Under the pieces are notes generated by a model. It was not told the origin of the DNA. It ran no database searches and saw only the letters and a list, made by a program, of their open reading frames with translations. DNA of 64,000 bases. Source: Ryuthela nishihirai (Eukaryota > Arthropoda > Arachnida > Araneae > Heptathelidae). Position numbers and translations under genes: made by a program. The stretch lies in the NCBI GenBank assembly GCA_038380435.1, contig JAWZYU010000005.1, positions 34,990,001-35,054,000 on the forward strand. The letters are read 5' to 3'. Shown here piece by piece: positions 32,982-43,785 of this stretch; positions within the stretch are counted from its first letter, which is position 1; the number at the start of each line of letters is the position of its first letter.

Positions 32982-33690
32982 AGTACCTATTCAGTTCGAA
33001 AGGAATTTTTCATTAAGTTCTGAAACAAGTTACATTTTCCCCTGCATCCTAGGGATGGAGGAAATTGTTACTGCCAATGTAGATCTGAGTCTGAGCCCTT
33101 CATCGTCACACTTGATCATCACCCTGTCATCAAATTTCTAACTCGAATAGATAAATAGACATAAAATTGAGGTAGCCATTAAAAACTTGCAGAGTTTTCA
33201 GGAGAGATATATGTTCATTTTATTTAGAAATATTTTAATTCATTCTTTCCGTTTAAAAGATGTTATTGAACATATTTTTTTAAAGCTGTAATTATCGTTA
33301 CTATAAAACATATTTATTTATAAGGTGAGTTGGTAATAAAATCCAAAAGGGGTAACTTAATAAAGATACTTTGTCACAGAGTGTTTGAAAAATTAGCTAA
33401 TGTGAATGTGAAGTATGTACACTATGCATCTAAAAACGATATAAATATTTTTGCATATCTAACTTGCTGGGCCAGCTCAAGACTTCCTTGAACTGACATC
33501 TACCCGGGTGAAAAAATTCTAAGGATGTTTTCAGAATAATATTTTTGTTTCCTAAAGATTTAAAGAGTTCATTGCTAAAAACATTTCCGAAGAAAATGAC
33601 TTGCTTTGGCGGAATTACGAGTATCTTCGTTAATGTTTCCCCCAATAGCATTAATTGGCTACAACATCTTTGATACATTATAACCATACC
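32982..33690. other. No feature recognised
   Basis: AT-rich sequence with an 85-residue minus ORF (33430-33687) that lacks any recognisable motif. Confidence 0.35.
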
Positions 33691-33699
33691 ACACTAGAA

Positions 33700-33975
33700 C
33701 GCCGTTCGTCCCTTCTCAGCCCCATGACCCCTTTTCTTCCACGCCTCAGATCCGGCCCTGCAAGCAAGGTAATAGTGACAAAAAAATTGTTACTTATCTA
33801 TAATTCATGCATTTTTTAAGAAAATGTTTTAAATACTTCTAAAACGGAAGAGGAACTGTTATACTGCAATAGAAATCCAATCTCTACCCCTTTAGCATTT
33901 TCCGGCTGAAGGGGGGGGGGATTGGATTTCTATTTCAGACCCCTCATACATTCCTTTTTATTTTTTTCTAGATAT
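33700..33975 (+). repeat. Dispersed repeat C plus a hAT-like end
   Basis: 33742-33759 reads CTCAGATCCGGCCCTG, the inverse of a hAT-like terminus. From about 33770 the family C blocks follow (TTCATGCATTTTTTAAGAAA, GTTATACTGCAATAGAAATC), ending TTTTTTTCTAGAT. Confidence 0.5.
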
Positions 33976-34012
33976 GGCTTGATCCAAACTAATGCGAAAC
34001 AATTAATCCATA

Positions 34013-34401
34013 GTAAATACACAAATTACCTGTAGATATTGAATTCCATAAATCCTTATGTGGAAAAAACATTTTGCGACGGTGCAGGACTCGAACTTAC
34101 ATCCCTCAGATTTATGACCAGAGTGCTCGCTCTAACCATTAAACTAACTACCGGCTCCGTCATTCACTTTCGCAATGTGACTTTATAGAGCCAGGTCTGC
34201 CAAATATGGCAAAAGATATGTCACATTGCGGAAGTGAATGACGGAGCCAGTGGTTAATTTAGTGGTTAGAGCACTCTGATACGTATCCAGAGAGACTTAG
34301 GTTTCAATCGCGAACCAGAGGCGAAACTCACTTTTTTCCACTTAATTATTTAATGTGAAATAAGTTGTTACTTGTCAAGCGGCATGAATATTTACTGCGT
34401 T
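34013..34401. mobile_element. Foldback pair of tRNA-like units (locus 1)
   Basis: The left arm (minus) holds a tRNA-like unit at about 34087-34160 with TAGTTAGTTTAATGGTTAGAG (A-box region), a CATAA anticodon-like loop and AGTTCGAGTCCTGC (B box). The right arm (+), about 34240-34315, repeats it in inverse orientation. The innermost 29 bp (GGCTCCGTCATTCACTTTCG onward) pair almost perfectly around a loop of about 37 bp. Outer arms share a TATGTGGAAAAAA-like match and an AGTAAAT edge. Heads point inward, tails outward. Architecture recurs at 55861-56265 and about 62945-63720. Confidence 0.75.
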
Positions 34402-34539
34402 GTATAGTGTAATTATAAACATTGGTATTTTGTAATAATTTCGCAGCATTAACACTGCTTAATTCATAAACATAAGCAATGGTAATTTATGTGCATAATA
34501 CGGTGATGGTTATAGCTATATAGCTGTTTAGTTCATATA

Positions 34540-34772
34540 GGCACGGTAGTGCTCCAGGCTCGTAATCTGTAGTTCCCAGGTTCGAGTCCCAGCTGGGCCA
34601 GATTCGAGATTTATCTCTGCAAATCTCCCCGCCCTGCCCACAGAGTAGGGGACACCAATGAGCTATAAAATGCCGTCGTCCGTCGGATGGCACGTTAAGT
34701 CGTGGATCCGTGTGCGAGTTTCATTCGTCCACTGTGTGCAAAAAAGTGCCGCTCAAGCAAAACAACACAACC
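34540..34772 (+). mobile_element. SINE A with internal deletion
   Basis: Head partly lost. CGTAATCTGTAGTTCCCAGG and the 5' body are present, then a jump from GTGTGCGAG to a TTCATTCGTCCACTGTGTGC block, omitting the middle of the element. Ends AAAACAACACAACCC. Confidence 0.85.
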
Positions 34773-34779
34773 CATACAA

Positions 34780-35245
34780 GCAGCAAACATTCCTGAAATG
34801 ACCACTCTAAGTATCCCATCTAAATTTCCCCCCCCCCCCGCAAAAAGGGTCCTTAAAATTACCCTAAGAATGATGCAATTCATCACATTAATTCAACGCC
34901 CCTCCACATAAGCAAAAAATCAAAGTCTTGAAGGAAGGCATTGCTTAGTTTGACGTTTAAATTATTTTATATTAAAATGCTTTTTCATTATATATTTTAT
35001 ATGTTCTACATATTTTAAATATCCTATTTATTTTTATTATCTAATAGAGATTATGTTGTATAGCTATAAGTATCAGGTCTCTTTAAAGATGTATTTTAAA
35101 CTTCAATGATTTAAATATTGTCCACCCAGAAACCTATCATCTATTTATATAATTGTTCCTATGGGACTATGTACGTAACTGAGTCCTGCAACGTTGTTTC
35201 ATCTAATAGTGTATTTTCTTGGAACCAATTAATGACTTTAAGCGG
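34780..35245. other. No feature recognised
   Basis: AT-rich after a C10 run near 34830. Nothing assigned. Confidence 0.4.
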
Positions 35246-35248
35246 TGT

Positions 35249-35430
35249 GTGACCGAGCCTGGATCTAGAAAAAAAAAATAAAGTTAGAGGCCAAGTAACG
35301 GAATCGAGTCGTAAAAAGTGAAAAAGGGGTAGGCGTCCCCTTTCATTTTAGAGGTCTTTAAAATTTTCTTGTAAAATGCATGGAATATCTACAAGTTAAT
35401 AATTTTATGCCTTCATTACCCTTTCTAGCA
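35249..35430 (-). repeat. Dispersed repeat C
   Basis: Starts GCCTGGATCTAGAAAAAAA. Internal TTTTAGAGGTCTTTAAAATT, ATGCATGGAATAT and AATAATTTTATGCC match the family in inverse orientation. Confidence 0.6.
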
Positions 35431-35669
35431 AGGGCGGATCTGGGTGGTGGTGGAAGAAAAGGGGTCATCTACCCTTTTTCACTTCTTAAATCACCCACAT
35501 CCCTTTTGAGGGAATGCTAATAAAGGTAATGGACATCAAATAATATTAAACTTGTGCATATTTCCGGTATTTCATAAATTAAAAAAAACTCCAGAACGAA
35601 GGGAAAAATGTTACACGACAATGAAAATCCAGTCTCTTCTCTCCCACCTTAATTTTTTTTAGACCCGGG
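35431..35669 (+). mobile_element. Dispersed repeat C, probable hAT-like MITE
   Basis: Ends CAAGGGCGGATCTGGG and the inverse of CAGGCCCGGGTCTAAAA. Flanks CTTTCTAG and CTTATTAG agree at 6 of 8. It abuts the inverted copy at 35249-35430. Confidence 0.6.
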
Positions 35670-35977
35670 CCTGCTTATTAGCGTTCTTAAGGGAGAGTTC
35701 GCCCTCCTTCCTAGATCTGAACCTGGTTATGACTATACGTGTGCCAGCTTCCAAGAAAATTTTCTTGGTATGCCACTGTTATATAATAAGCACAGTACTC
35801 GAAAATCTTAAGGGCGATTTCATGGCAATATTTAGGTGCATAAGGGTTTAGATTACCATTTTTAGGATTCCAGAAAACGTAACGGTACAGAGTGGTGCTT
35901 AGTGATACCCGACGTAGACTCCGTAAAAATATACAGTCAATTGGTTTTGATCAGCAAGTCAGATTAACTGAAGGCAG
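35670..35977. other. No feature recognised
   Basis: Short spacer between repeat C and a SINE B fragment. Nothing assigned. Confidence 0.35.
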
Positions 35978-36121
35978 GGTGGTTAGTTGATTGGCTTCTG
36001 TTGAGGTCTCACCTTCATCAAAGATATTTCCTATGGCGCATAAACTGACGGGCTCCTGTCAGACCTATCTAATTTCTCTCTCTGGCAAGCAACTGCTTGA
36101 AGGGGTATCTATTTTTTTTAT
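35978..36121 (+). mobile_element. SINE B, 5'-truncated and diverged
   Basis: TTCTGTTGAGGTCTCACC, GCGCATAAACTGACGGGCTC, CTGTCAGACCTATC, then GGCAAGCAACTGCTTGAAGG. Head missing, with a small CT-rich insertion before the tail. Confidence 0.75.
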
Positions 36122-36574
36122 AGGAATAGAGTTAATCGAGTTTAGCTACATGTCGAAATATCAGTATTCCTCCCTCCTAGAAATTTTTCCTGATACTCTA
36201 CTGTTACAAAGTAATTTTAGGGGAAGTATATAATTTTTCAGATTGTTATGCACATCTGACCTAAAGTTTTAACAAAGATTTGATGAAAAATTCTAAGTTA
36301 AAAGATTTGACCAAATAGAAACTAAAACAGATTGATTTGAACTGATTAAGAGTGAGTTCAACCAGATCAGACTTATTAAAGTGAAAAGGGATAAAGAATT
36401 TATAATTATATATTTGCATAAGAGTTTCTTGAACAGGAAACTAAATTTATTGCAATTTTTCCCTTTGAAGATATTATTATAATTTTTAACTTTTTATTAT
36501 TTTAATGATTTAAAATTTATTATTTTAATGATTTAAAATAACTACCAGCAAGAATATTAGTTAAGTTATTATAG
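36122..36574. other. No feature recognised
   Basis: AT-rich flank of the LINE 3' end. TTATTTTAATGATTTAAAAT is repeated once near 36497-36540. Confidence 0.4.
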
Positions 36575-39500
36575 ATCATCATCATCATCATCATCCTCAA
36601 GCAGCCATGGGCTACGGAGGTCCAACCAGACCGTGCAATTTAGTTCTCCAAGCAAGTCTATCCTGAGCTACATCTACTGCATCTGGCCACTGCACACCAA
36701 TTCTAACAAGGTCCTGTTTGACATTGTCTGCCCACCGCATCCTAGGTCTCCCCTTCTTTCTGAGGCCTTTAGGCACACTGTTCATAACCCTATTCGCCAA
36801 TCTATAATTATTCATACGGGCAACATGGCCAAACCAACGGAGTCTCTCTCTGCACAATATGCTGCTTAAAGGAGGTTGCAAACTCCTTTGCCTAACCTCA
36901 TCATTAGTTACAAAGTTGAACCACCTAATGCCCAAGATACTACGCAAGCATCTGGAATCAAAAGCATCTAGTTTCCTGTAATCTTGTTTACAAAGTGTCC
37001 AAGTTTCACTACCATAACTAACCCTAGAAAGAACCAAACTATTATACAGTCTAATTTTAGTCTTTAGGTGTATACGCCTATTTCTCCACACTCTCCATAG
37101 ATTCTTAAAAGTCCCAGCAGCAATCCCTATTCGTCTGTTAATCTCATGCCGCACATCACCATTATCTGTTACATAGCTCCCAAGATAATTAAACTGTGAC
37201 ACCTGCTCAAGACTGCAACCATTCAGATTAACTGAATCACAGCCTGCCTGACCAATTTTCATCACTTTAGTTTTCTCTCTGTTTATAACCAAACCTACTC
37301 TACTACCAGTCTCATCAACAGCTCGAATGAAAGAGTTCATCTCATCAACATCATTTGCCAAAAGGGCTAAATCATCAGCATAATCTAAATCAGAAATTTT
37401 CGTATCTCCAGCCCATTTAAGGCCAAAATCTTTCCCTTGAAGTGAATTTCGCATAACATAATCAATAACCAAGCTAAAGAGAAAAGGAGACAAAATGCAC
37501 CCTTGTCGAACACCAGAAGTAATGTTAAACCAATTGCTACAAGCCTTACCAACTCTCACACACGACTCAGTGTTATTATAGAGAGCTTTCATAATGTTAA
37601 CTAACTTGTCTGGTATACCATATGATCTCACAATCAACCACAAATTATGACGATCAACAGAGTCGAAAGCCTTTTTGAAATCAACAAAGCTAGCAACCAA
37701 AGGTTTCTGAAACTCTAAACATTTCTCAAGAATCTGCCTAAGTGAAAATATCTGATCTACACATCCCCTACCACTTCTGAATCCACATTGCTCATCACGC
37801 AATTGACTGTCAACCAGATTCTTAATTCTATTAAGCACAATCATGGAAAGAACTTTACCTGGAACAGAGAGTAGGCTGATACCCCTATAGTTATCACAAG
37901 AACTGCGATCACCTTTTTTGAAAATAGGGATAACAATAGCTCTGGTAAAATCCTTAGGAACCATGCCTTTATCATAAAAGAGATTCAGAATTTCAGTCAT
38001 CCAAGTGGTAACCGAAACATTCCCAGCTCTAAGCATTTCCGTAGTAATTTCATCTACCCCTGGGGATTTATGAAGTTTAAGTTTAGAAACAGCCAAACTA
38101 ACTTCAGATTGTGTTATAGGGCCAACATTAAAGCCACCAATGCATCTATCATCATTGCAAACAATGGGAGTAGAACTAACTACATTGTTTAGAACATCAC
38201 TGAAATGCTCAGCCCACCTAGCCATGACAGAATCCTCCCCTTCTATAACCTTACCTTGTTTATCCTTCAATCCTTGTATGCCTGTCCGTTTTCTACCACA
38301 CAAAACATTAACTATCTGGTACAGCTCTCTGCTGTTGTGCTGTCTAACTGCTTCCTCGGCTTTGTCAGCCAAACCATCAAGCCAAAAATTTTTATCAGCA
38401 GCTAACTGATCCTTTACAAGTTTATTAAGGTCTCTGTAATGCTTTCTATTAGGACTAGTAGGGTATTGATTAAGGGCATTCCTGCAGTTCTTTCTTTCCA
38501 AAATAAGCTCAAGTGCCTTATCACTCAGATAATTCTGCTTCTTCTGCTCCTTTTTTCCTAAAATAGTACTGTTAGTGTCCAAAAAAGCCTGTTTAAAATG
38601 ATCCCATTCTTCCTCAACTTCAGTAGTAAGCAAACCATGACTGTCATAATGACTAAGTAACCTATCAGGGTAAGCTTTGGCTATAACTGGATCTTTCAGA
38701 GCTTTAGTATTAAAAGTAAATTTTTTAACCCTAGCACAACACTTTTTAAGTTTAAGTTGCAACACACTTTTAACAAGGTAATGGTCAGATCCAATTTCAG
38801 CTCCCCTATATGCCCTGGTATTCCTAACAGAACTAGTCCATTTGCTGTTAATTAATATGTAATCAATCATATTCTTATGCAGCCCATCAGGTGAAACCCA
38901 TGTGTACTTATGTATGTCGCGGTGTTTGTAATAAGTGTTAGTTATTCTGAATCCATTGAGTTTACTTACCTGTAGGAGACGTTGCCCATTGCTATTGCAG
39001 CTACCAATACCAAAAGGGCCTATTACTCCTCCCCAAAGGTCAGAGTCAGTACCAACTTTGGCATTGAAGTCACCAAGAACAAGGGTAATATCTCCTTTCT
39101 TGACAGAATTCAAAATATCCTGAAGTTGTTCATAAAACCTATCCTTCTCATCCTCATCGGCATCCTCAGTGGGGGCATAACAGCAGATAACATTCAAGTC
39201 TTTAACGCTTGTCTGAAATTTTGCTGTAAGAAACCTTTCATTAATGCACTCATATCCTAGAAGAGCATCACTAGCGTGTCTGCTGAGAAGCAGACCCACG
39301 CCTTGGTGATGCTTTTTGTCGTCCCTCCCTGAAAAGAGAAATTTAAGATTATTTTTAAGAATCTGACCTTTATCTGTCCATCTGGTCTCTTGCAAGCCGA
39401 GAATATCTAAATTATAACGGTGGAATTCTTGTGTGAGGACATCAAGAGAAAAAGCTCTGTGCAGAGTCCTCACATTCCAACTACCTATGGAGAGAAAATG

Positions 39501-39740
39501 GTTAGTGGGATGTTTAAAGAAACTATGTTTATTGAGAGAGGGAATGCCGACAATATCAAACAGCCCCCTAATCGCAGACATGGGGCAAAGACCCGTTCCC
39601 CCACTACTAAAGGCTGAAGCCATCTACACTGGAAGACTTCCTCCAATGTAGAATTTGACGATGCCAATAGAAGCAAAGAGTTCAGGTGCCTGCGATGACT
39701 TCTGCTCAGGATTATCCACCAGCTGATAAACATATCCTGT
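36575..39740 (-). mobile_element. Full-length RTE-type LINE
   Basis: One long ORF (36612-39623, minus) followed by a very short 3' UTR ending in a (GAT)n microsatellite tail at 36575-36594. A single EN-RT ORF, a tiny 3' UTR and a trinucleotide tail are hallmarks of the RTE clade. The 5' end is estimated, and a 5' UTR of roughly 100 bp is implied. A 5'-truncated relative lies at 40833-41433. Confidence 0.87.
36612..39623 (-). CDS. LINE endonuclease/reverse transcriptase, intact (RTE type)
   Basis: 1003 residues without interruption, the only intact large protein in the window. It would nick target DNA and copy its own RNA there (target-primed reverse transcription). The N-terminal apurinic-type endonuclease spans about residues 45-290: SWNVRTL (Asn50), LQETRW (Glu79), CYAPTEDA (Tyr149), GDFN (184-187), IDY (253-255), GSDH (278-281). 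The reverse transcriptase spans about 510-800: FVDFKKAFD (Asp648), GVRQGCILSPFLF (704-716), YADD (748-751). The C-terminal part (about 805-1003) carries YLGSYVTDNG, RLRWFGHVARM and GRPRMRWADN, typical of RTE and related LINEs. An in-frame TAG lies directly before the ATG, so no longer start exists. All catalytic residues I can place are kept, so the copy may be competent. Clade call from the tail and C-terminal style. Confidence 0.93.
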   Translation of the reverse strand: MASAFSSGGTGLCPMSAIRGLFDIVGIPSLNKHSFFKHPTNHFLSIGSWNVRTLHRAFSLDVLTQEFHRYNLDILGLQETRWTDKGQILKNNLKFLFSGRDDKKHHQGVGLLLSRHASDALLGYECINERFLTAKFQTSVKDLNVICCYAPTEDADEDEKDRFYEQLQDILNSVKKGDITLVLGDFNAKVGTDSDLWGGVIGPFGIGSCNSNGQRLLQVSKLNGFRITNTYYKHRDIHKYTWVSPDGLHKNMIDYILINSKWTSSVRNTRAYRGAEIGSDHYLVKSVLQLKLKKCCARVKKFTFNTKALKDPVIAKAYPDRLLSHYDSHGLLTTEVEEEWDHFKQAFLDTNSTILGKKEQKKQNYLSDKALELILERKNCRNALNQYPTSPNRKHYRDLNKLVKDQLAADKNFWLDGLADKAEEAVRQHNSRELYQIVNVLCGRKRTGIQGLKDKQGKVIEGEDSVMARWAEHFSDVLNNVVSSTPIVCNDDRCIGGFNVGPITQSEVSLAVSKLKLHKSPGVDEITTEMLRAGNVSVTTWMTEILNLFYDKGMVPKDFTRAIVIPIFKKGDRSSCDNYRGISLLSVPGKVLSMIVLNRIKNLVDSQLRDEQCGFRSGRGCVDQIFSLRQILEKCLEFQKPLVASFVDFKKAFDSVDRHNLWLIVRSYGIPDKLVNIMKALYNNTESCVRVGKACSNWFNITSGVRQGCILSPFLFSLVIDYVMRNSLQGKDFGLKWAGDTKISDLDYADDLALLANDVDEMNSFIRAVDETGSRVGLVINREKTKVMKIGQAGCDSVNLNGCSLEQVSQFNYLGSYVTDNGDVRHEINRRIGIAAGTFKNLWRVWRNRRIHLKTKIRLYNSLVLSRVSYGSETWTLCKQDYRKLDAFDSRCLRSILGIRWFNFVTNDEVRQRSLQPPLSSILCRERLRWFGHVARMNNYRLANRVMNSVPKGLRKKGRPRMRWADNVKQDLVRIGVQWPDAVDVAQDRLAWRTKLHGLVGPP

Positions 39741-39869
39741 GGATCTATTCACTATTATTCATTTATTATTTGTTTTAGGAATAAGTAATACATTTTGAAG
39801 AAAGTCTCCGTGAAAAATGAAGATCAAGATAGTAAAAAAAAATCAAACCTAACAGTTCAGGTAAATGCA

Positions 39870-39950
39870 TTTTTTAAAACCCTACTACAGTCCATTTGCT
39901 TTTATAGCAATAGCTCTGGCCAAGACGATGAATCAATATTCTATTCTTTA
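39870..39950 (+). repeat. Dispersed repeat E
   Basis: TTTTTAAAACCCTACTACAG, TTTGCTTTTATAGCAATAGC and CAAGACGATGAATC match 42925-43020 and, more loosely, 26405-26500. Confidence 0.5.
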
Positions 39951-40062
39951 ATGTAAAACTTTCTTTTCGGTTCGCGCCTGCGATGGTGTTAACGTTCTTG
40001 TTCTGTCTTTCTATTGGGGTATATTACAATGGATATATTTTTGGGGAGGATAATGATATTAT

Positions 40063-40351
40063 ATGTTGGGGGAGGGGACCCACTGGAACAGCTGTTGGGA
40101 GACAGATGGTAGTCTCCCGTCAAGGCCATCCAGCGTGTTCTTTAACGTGCACAGGGTATGGCTCTCCCGCACACGGGGCCACGGCTTAACGTCCCATCCG
40201 ACGGACGGCGGCCTTTCGGTGTCCCCTACTGACCGTGGGCAGGGCGGGGAATTTTGCGGAGATAAATCTCAACGCTGACCCAGCTGGGACTCGAACCTGG
40301 GAACTGCAGATTACGAGCCTGGCGCGCTACCGACTGAGCCACTCCCGCCCC
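40063..40351 (-). mobile_element. SINE A lacking its 3' part
   Basis: Starts in the body at GTTGGGGGAGGGGACCC and runs to the head edge ACTCCCGCCCC. About 100 bp at the tail side are absent, so the loss is not the usual 5' truncation. A 14-bp deletion removes CCAAGCCCAT-like sequence near 40215. Confidence 0.88.
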
Positions 40352-40830
40352 TATTAACTCTAGCAAATCCCAGTTCAAGCGTGAGAATAGAAGTGTTATC
40401 AACACCCCAGTGTCATGAAGCAGTCCTTTTTAATTATTAGGAATTGAGCATGGAAGTTTCGGGGTAGGGGGGGGGGCTAAATTAAGGGCTAAATTCACAA
40501 ACAATTAAGGGCTAAATTCCACAGGAACAGGATTTAGAGCTACATTGCATATGTTTAGTAACTTCTTCAAGACTTAACTTTGCTGAGATTGTCCAACGAA
40601 AAATACAAAAGCTGAAATGGCACACATTATAAATTAATGGGCCAGGGAAAGATGGCGGTGGAAAGATGAGTTAGTGTTGTAAAATCTGACACTTGAGAAA
40701 CCAATATAATAACAATTACATAGATTAAGCAATTATATTTTAGAAAAAAAATTATATTGCGATTACTTTCAGAACTTAACCATACATACGTACATATATA
40801 CATTGCCTTTTTTGTATACAAATTCCTCAA
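40352..40830. other. No feature recognised
   Basis: Contains AAATTAAGGGCTAAATTC-type short repeats near 40480-40515 and GATGAGTTAGTGTT (about 40665), which recurs at about 42675 and 42717. Confidence 0.35.
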
Positions 40831-40832
40831 AA

Positions 40833-41433
40833 GCAAAGGAGTACGTAGGTCCAACCAGACTATGTAATTCAGTCTGCCAAACACGTCTGCATTGAGTTAT
40901 AGTTGCTGCATTTGGCCACTTCAGACAATTCCAACAAAGTCCTTTAAGACATTATTTGTTCACCTCGTGTTATGTTTCTCCCTTTTCTTGGTGCCTTTAG
41001 GTACACTATTCATAACCCTATTCGCTAATTTGTAATTATGCTTATGGGCAACATGACCAAACCAACAGAGTCTCTCTCTACACAAAATCTACTCAGAGAT
41101 GGTTGCTGACTCCTTTGCCTAATGACATCATTATTTGTAAAAGTCAAATTACGTAATCTACAAGATACTGCGTAAGCATCTAGAATCGAAAGAATCGAGT
41201 TTACTGTTAGCTTGTTGCAAAGGGTCAAGGATTCACTACCGTAACAAACTTTAGAAAGGGTCAAACTATTATACACACTAAATCTAGTCTTTAGGTGTAT
41301 ACGCCTATCTTCCACATTTTCCATAGATTCTTAAAAGTCGCAGCAACAATCCCTATTCTTCTGTTTATCACATGTCGCACATCACCAGTAGTTGTTACAT
41401 AGCTCTCGAGATTATTGAATTGAGACCGCTTTG
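40833..41433 (-). pseudogene. RTE-type LINE 3' fragment, decayed
   Basis: Aligns with the 3' 600 bp of the intact LINE: GAGGTCCAACCAGAC-like start, then the minus reading RRIHLKTRFSVYNSLTLSKV, CYGSESLTLC, TNNDVIRQRSQQPSLSR, corresponding to residues about 849-940 of the intact protein. 5'-truncated and frameshifted. Confidence 0.85.
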
Positions 41434-41439
41434 GAAAAC

Positions 41440-42534
41440 AAATAAAGACAGCTAATGATTTTTACTAAAAAGCGAAAAAAATAAAAGCTAGAAATAAATA
41501 CCAAGCAAAGATGACCGTTTGCCTCCAAACGTTTTTAAAATCTAATTTTAATGAAGCCAGGACTCACGAATATTAGGAAAGATACAGCCTGTAAGTTTTA
41601 TCAATTTGTAAGTTAGGAAAGATATAGCCTGTAAGTTTTATCCTATTTAATGAAATATTATCCATTTAATATTTAGAGTTCAAGAACGTCTCATTGAGAT
41701 CGGAGAATAAAATATACTCACTCCTCGAAATACAAGTTTTTGGTTTATTTGTAAAGAGAATCCAACCAGTGTTACTTTGTACGATTATAGATTAGGTTTT
41801 ACATTGTACGGATTTCGTTTTTTTATGTGTAATAAATAGAAAACATATTATGCAGATATAATAAATATCTTGAAATATCATTGGCACAGCGTCAAGGCAG
41901 ACTATTAGACTGTCATTCCAAAGGAAAAATGAACTAAATCGTTTTAGTTGATACCATTTGTTTTCAATAATACATAGATAATAGCAATCTCTTACAGTAA
42001 CATGATCGCCATTTGCAACAGTAATATTTATATTTTTTCGTTAAAATTGCGTTCTTGCCATTGTAATGCATCTGTCTCGCGACATCTTTACGAAATAAAA
42101 TTTATTTTCGATCGACAGCACGATCTGACTATTTTTTATACTGAATTTTTTCAGTTTAACAAAAAAATCGCCTTTTATCTCATTCTTAGCAGCAAGGTTA
42201 ACTTTGTAGACTATTGTAATGGATAAATACTGCTGATTCGTAAGTACACTGTTTCATAAAATATTATATAAAAACAAATTTTACAAAATGAAACGTTAAG
42301 CATTGGTAAAAATCTTTAATATTTAATTTACATTCAGTTCTTTAACATTCTTCTTTCAGATTTTCTCTTGAAATTCAATAGTGCACAGCTTATTAAATAT
42401 AGGGGTAGTTTTAGTAGCCAAAAAAGAAATGTGGGAAAAACTAATACTAGGTTACCTGAATTAGTGCAAATAAAGCATAAAATAACGTTAAATTAATATT
42501 TATTATCACTGCTGAAAACCGAAATGTAATTAAG
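41440..42534. other. Mostly unrecognised, one local duplication
   Basis: TTAGGAAAGATACAGCCTGT plus AAGTTTTATC occurs at 41573-41602 and again at 41613-41642 (one substitution). The rest is AT-rich without recognisable features. Confidence 0.5.
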
Positions 42535-42671
42535 GCATGGATGTTCGTGCTGTTTTCTGCTGAGGTCTTGTCATCCTCTCAGATCTGCTATTGTGGCATA
42601 TAAACTGATAGGCTCCTGTCAGACGTCTGTGGCAAGCAGCTGCTTGAGGGGGTATTTATTTATTTTTTTAA
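42535..42671 (+). mobile_element. SINE B, 5'-truncated
   Basis: Starts GGCATGGATGTTCGTGCTG just after the head and continues through the body to GGGGGTATTTATTTATTTTT. Confidence 0.85.
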
Positions 42672-42924
42672 TTTAAGATGAGTTAGTGTTGAAACAAATA
42701 AATTTTTTAATTAAGATGAGTTAGTGTTCATAAAATGTGCATAGTAAATGAAACTTTAATTGCACATTTTATTAATAACAAAGATTTTTTGGAACCTGTC
42801 TACCTTTTTTCCGTAAGCTGTTGGTCACAATTTGCACAATTTAGTTTTACAATGTGATTTTTGGAACCTATCTAAAGGATAAATCAGGGATGGTGGATTA
42901 TAAAATGAAGACTAATAGATCATT

Positions 42925-43020
42925 TAAATCCATTTTAAAACCCTCTTACTGTATATTTGCTTTTATAGCAATATCTCTTGTCAAGGCAGATGAAATCACA
43001 GAGGTTAAGATTCTATTATT
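42925..43020 (+). repeat. Dispersed repeat E
   Basis: CATTTTAAAACCCTCTTACTG, GCTTTTATAGCAATATCTCT and ATCACAGAGGTTAAGATTCT match the other two copies. Confidence 0.5.
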
Positions 43021-43785
43021 TAGCATCACATTATTCTTCAATATGAAACTTCCAAGGACCACTTTCACTTTCTGTTTTCATGTTAGTGTCTGATAGGCCA
43101 AAGAACGTATAAGAGATAAGAAGGAACATCGAGCAAAACCGTAAAGGGGTACCCACTTGAGAGTTCAAATAGTATTGCAGAGAAGCTGACTTTCAGGTTC
43201 TCGCATGCAACATTAAAACAAATAAAGTTCAAAATAAATCACCAAATGCTATGTTACTTTCTTATAGTTGTATGGTAGGGGTAATCAAATATAAAAAAAA
43301 AATATTATTTTCTGATGATAAGCAGAAATCTGAACTATACGCTTTTCAAATGAAATATTTAAATCATCTTAAAATTACCGCTATTAACATTAGTTATTAT
43401 TATAAAATATTTAAAATCATTGCTTTGCATAAATAACACTAGACGAGAAATTTAAACTTTTTTTAATAACATTGCTCAAATAGGATGCTTTTGACTAATT
43501 TTGGGGTGCTATATTCAAATATGGCTGTGAAAAATCTGCAGCATATACAGTTTTTTTTTAAATTACAGATTGATGTATTTCAATGAATACACATAACTGG
43601 GAAATGAAAATAAATGTAACTATTTTTTATAAATTGCTTAAACCTCATTAATTAATTACACGATTACAGTGAAAAAAAATAGAAACATCATATTATACAC
43701 CACTGAATATAAAGAAACAAATGAAATAATATTGAAACGCAAAATATTAAAACATGGGTAAGGATCTTTTATACTTACAAGAAGT
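43021..43785. other. No feature recognised
   Basis: AT-rich flank of the broken gene that follows. ORFs here are short and without motifs. Confidence 0.4.

Noticed and set aside
36633..39651. Plus-strand ORFs of 60-90 codons across the LINE
   Set aside because: Shadows of the intact 1003-codon minus-strand ORF.
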